From positions 1 to 64,000 of the forward strand of contig NZ_JAURXB010000115.1 in the NCBI RefSeq assembly GCF_030654605.1: DNA of 64,000 nt, given 5' to 3'. Both the position numbers and the translations under genes were made by a program. Shown one piece after another: positions 62,842-64,000 of this stretch. Source of the DNA: Bradyrhizobium sp. (GTDB lineage: Bacteria; Pseudomonadota; Alphaproteobacteria; Rhizobiales; Xanthobacteraceae). The notes under the pieces were generated by a model. The model searched no databases. It worked only from the letters and a program-made list of their open reading frames with translations, and was not told the origin of the DNA. How positions within the stretch are numbered: position 1 is the first letter of the stretch; each line of letters opens with the position of its first letter.

Positions 62842-63729
62842 ATGCGGTCGCTCAAAGCGTATTTCGTCCTGGTTGTGCTTGGATCGCTCTGTATTCCAAA
62901 CGCGTTCGCGCAGGTCAGGCTGGGTGCGCAAGGCGCAGAAGCCGAGCCGGGTCGCATGCAGCAGTGGCTGGTGCCCTCACCGGCGATGGACGTCGTGTCG
63001 CGCGCGCGGCTGTTTCGGCCGGCCGGCGGCGGACCGTTCCGGCTGGCCGTGATTGCACACGCCTCGACGCAGAACGTCTTGCGTCGTGCGCAAATGCCGC
63101 AACCTGAATACCGCGCGCTGGCGGGCTGGCTGGTGGCGCGCGGCTTTGCCGTGCTGGTACCGGAACGTCCCGGCCACGGCGGCGGCGGACCCTATCTGGA
63201 AGACCAGGGCGGCTGCGACGAAGCCGATTATATCAGCGCTGGACGCGCCACCGCGGACGCGATCGCGGCGGCGGCGGGCTTTGTGCGCAAGCAAGCCTTC
63301 ATCCGGCCGGACGGCATGGTCATTGTCGGGCACTCCGCCGGCGCGTGGGGCGCGCTGGCGCTGGCCGGCGAGAATCCGAGAGAAATCTCGGCCATCATTG
63401 CTTTCGCGCCGGGTCGCGGCGGCCATGCCAACGACCAGCCGAACGAGGTTTGCGCGCCGCATACGCTGATGGCGGCGGCCGCCGAATTCGGCAGGAACGC
63501 GCGCGTGCCGGTGACCTGGCTGGTGGCGGCGAACGATACGTATTTCTCGCCCGATCTGTCGCAGCGGATGGCCGATGCGTTTCGCGGCGCTGGCGGCAAA
63601 GTCGAGTTTCGCGTGCTGGCGGCATCCGGCAGCGAGGGGCACTGGCTGGCGGAGTCCGAAGCCGGCGTCAAAATCGCCGGACCGGAACTGGAGCGGGCAC
63701 TGAAGGCGCTGGCGGCGAAAAAGCGATGA
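62842..63729 (+). CDS. Exported alpha/beta hydrolase (dienelactone hydrolase-like)
   Basis: Signal peptide; VLVPERPGHGGGG, VIVGHSAGAWGALALAGENP. Confidence 0.88.
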   Translation: MRSLKAYFVLVVLGSLCIPNAFAQVRLGAQGAEAEPGRMQQWLVPSPAMDVVSRARLFRPAGGGPFRLAVIAHASTQNVLRRAQMPQPEYRALAGWLVARGFAVLVPERPGHGGGGPYLEDQGGCDEADYISAGRATADAIAAAAGFVRKQAFIRPDGMVIVGHSAGAWGALALAGENPREISAIIAFAPGRGGHANDQPNEVCAPHTLMAAAAEFGRNARVPVTWLVAANDTYFSPDLSQRMADAFRGAGGKVEFRVLAASGSEGHWLAESEAGVKIAGPELERALKALAAKKR

Positions 63730-64000
63730 CGTCGCGCGCCAAAAATCCTTGGCCCGACGATGACGTGATCCTCTACGACGGCGTCTGCGTGTTCTGCTCG
63801 CGCTGGGTCCGCATTGTCGCCGCGCGCGACGTGAAACGGCGATTCCGCTTCACCGCGATCCAGTCCGGCTACGGCACGCGGCTGGCGCAGGCATTTGGAA
63901 TCAATCCTGAAGATCCCGACACCAACGCCGTGGTCCATGGCGGCGAGGCGTTCTTCAAATCCGACGCCGCGCTGACGGTGCTGTCGAATTTGCCGGGATG
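63726..64000 (+). CDS. DCC family (DUF393) thiol-disulfide oxidoreductase-like protein, truncated by window end
   Basis: VILYDGVCVFCSRWVRIVAARD; ATGA overlap with preceding stop. Confidence 0.88.
   Translation, partial: MTSRAKNPWPDDDVILYDGVCVFCSRWVRIVAARDVKRRFRFTAIQSGYGTRLAQAFGINPEDPDTNAVVHGGEAFFKSDAALTVLSNLPG

Overview
This 64 kb, GC-rich window looks like a chromosomal segment of an alphaproteobacterium, most likely Bradyrhizobium or a close relative. That assignment rests on gene content and repeat style, not on a search. Most of it is ordinary core or metabolic chromosome: YbbN/Lon-domain proteins, a PQQ-type dehydrogenase with a cytochrome c, a VanA/VanB-like Rieske system with a GntR regulator, purH, rsmB, acs, topoisomerase IB, gpsA, tsaD, hemD, a Mic60/mitofilin-like protein, hemY, P450, folD, ppa and three tRNAs (Gly-GCC, Thr-CGT, Ala-CGC). 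Intergenic spaces carry several families of long imperfect palindromic repeats. The items most worth a second look are: (1) three exact TGTGA-N6-TCACA (CRP-type) palindromes within 2.2 kb, each just upstream of a small exported/membrane protein gene (44366, 44907, 46535); (2) an AT-richer ORF next to tRNA-Thr with a HEPN-like C-terminus (R-x4-H); (3) a repeated CCGGGTAAT dyad at the promoters of a DUF2239 gene, a GST gene and a stand-alone GIY-YIG gene, where the DUF2239 protein carries a ribbon-helix-helix-like stretch; (4) an apparently toxin-less HigA antitoxin beside an AT-richer secreted FG-GAP/VCBS protein; (5) a diguanylate cyclase gene whose GGEEF motif is split off by a frameshift; (6) two neighbouring paralogous small Cys-rich secreted proteins. 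I see no CRISPR array, no intact transposase and no prophage.
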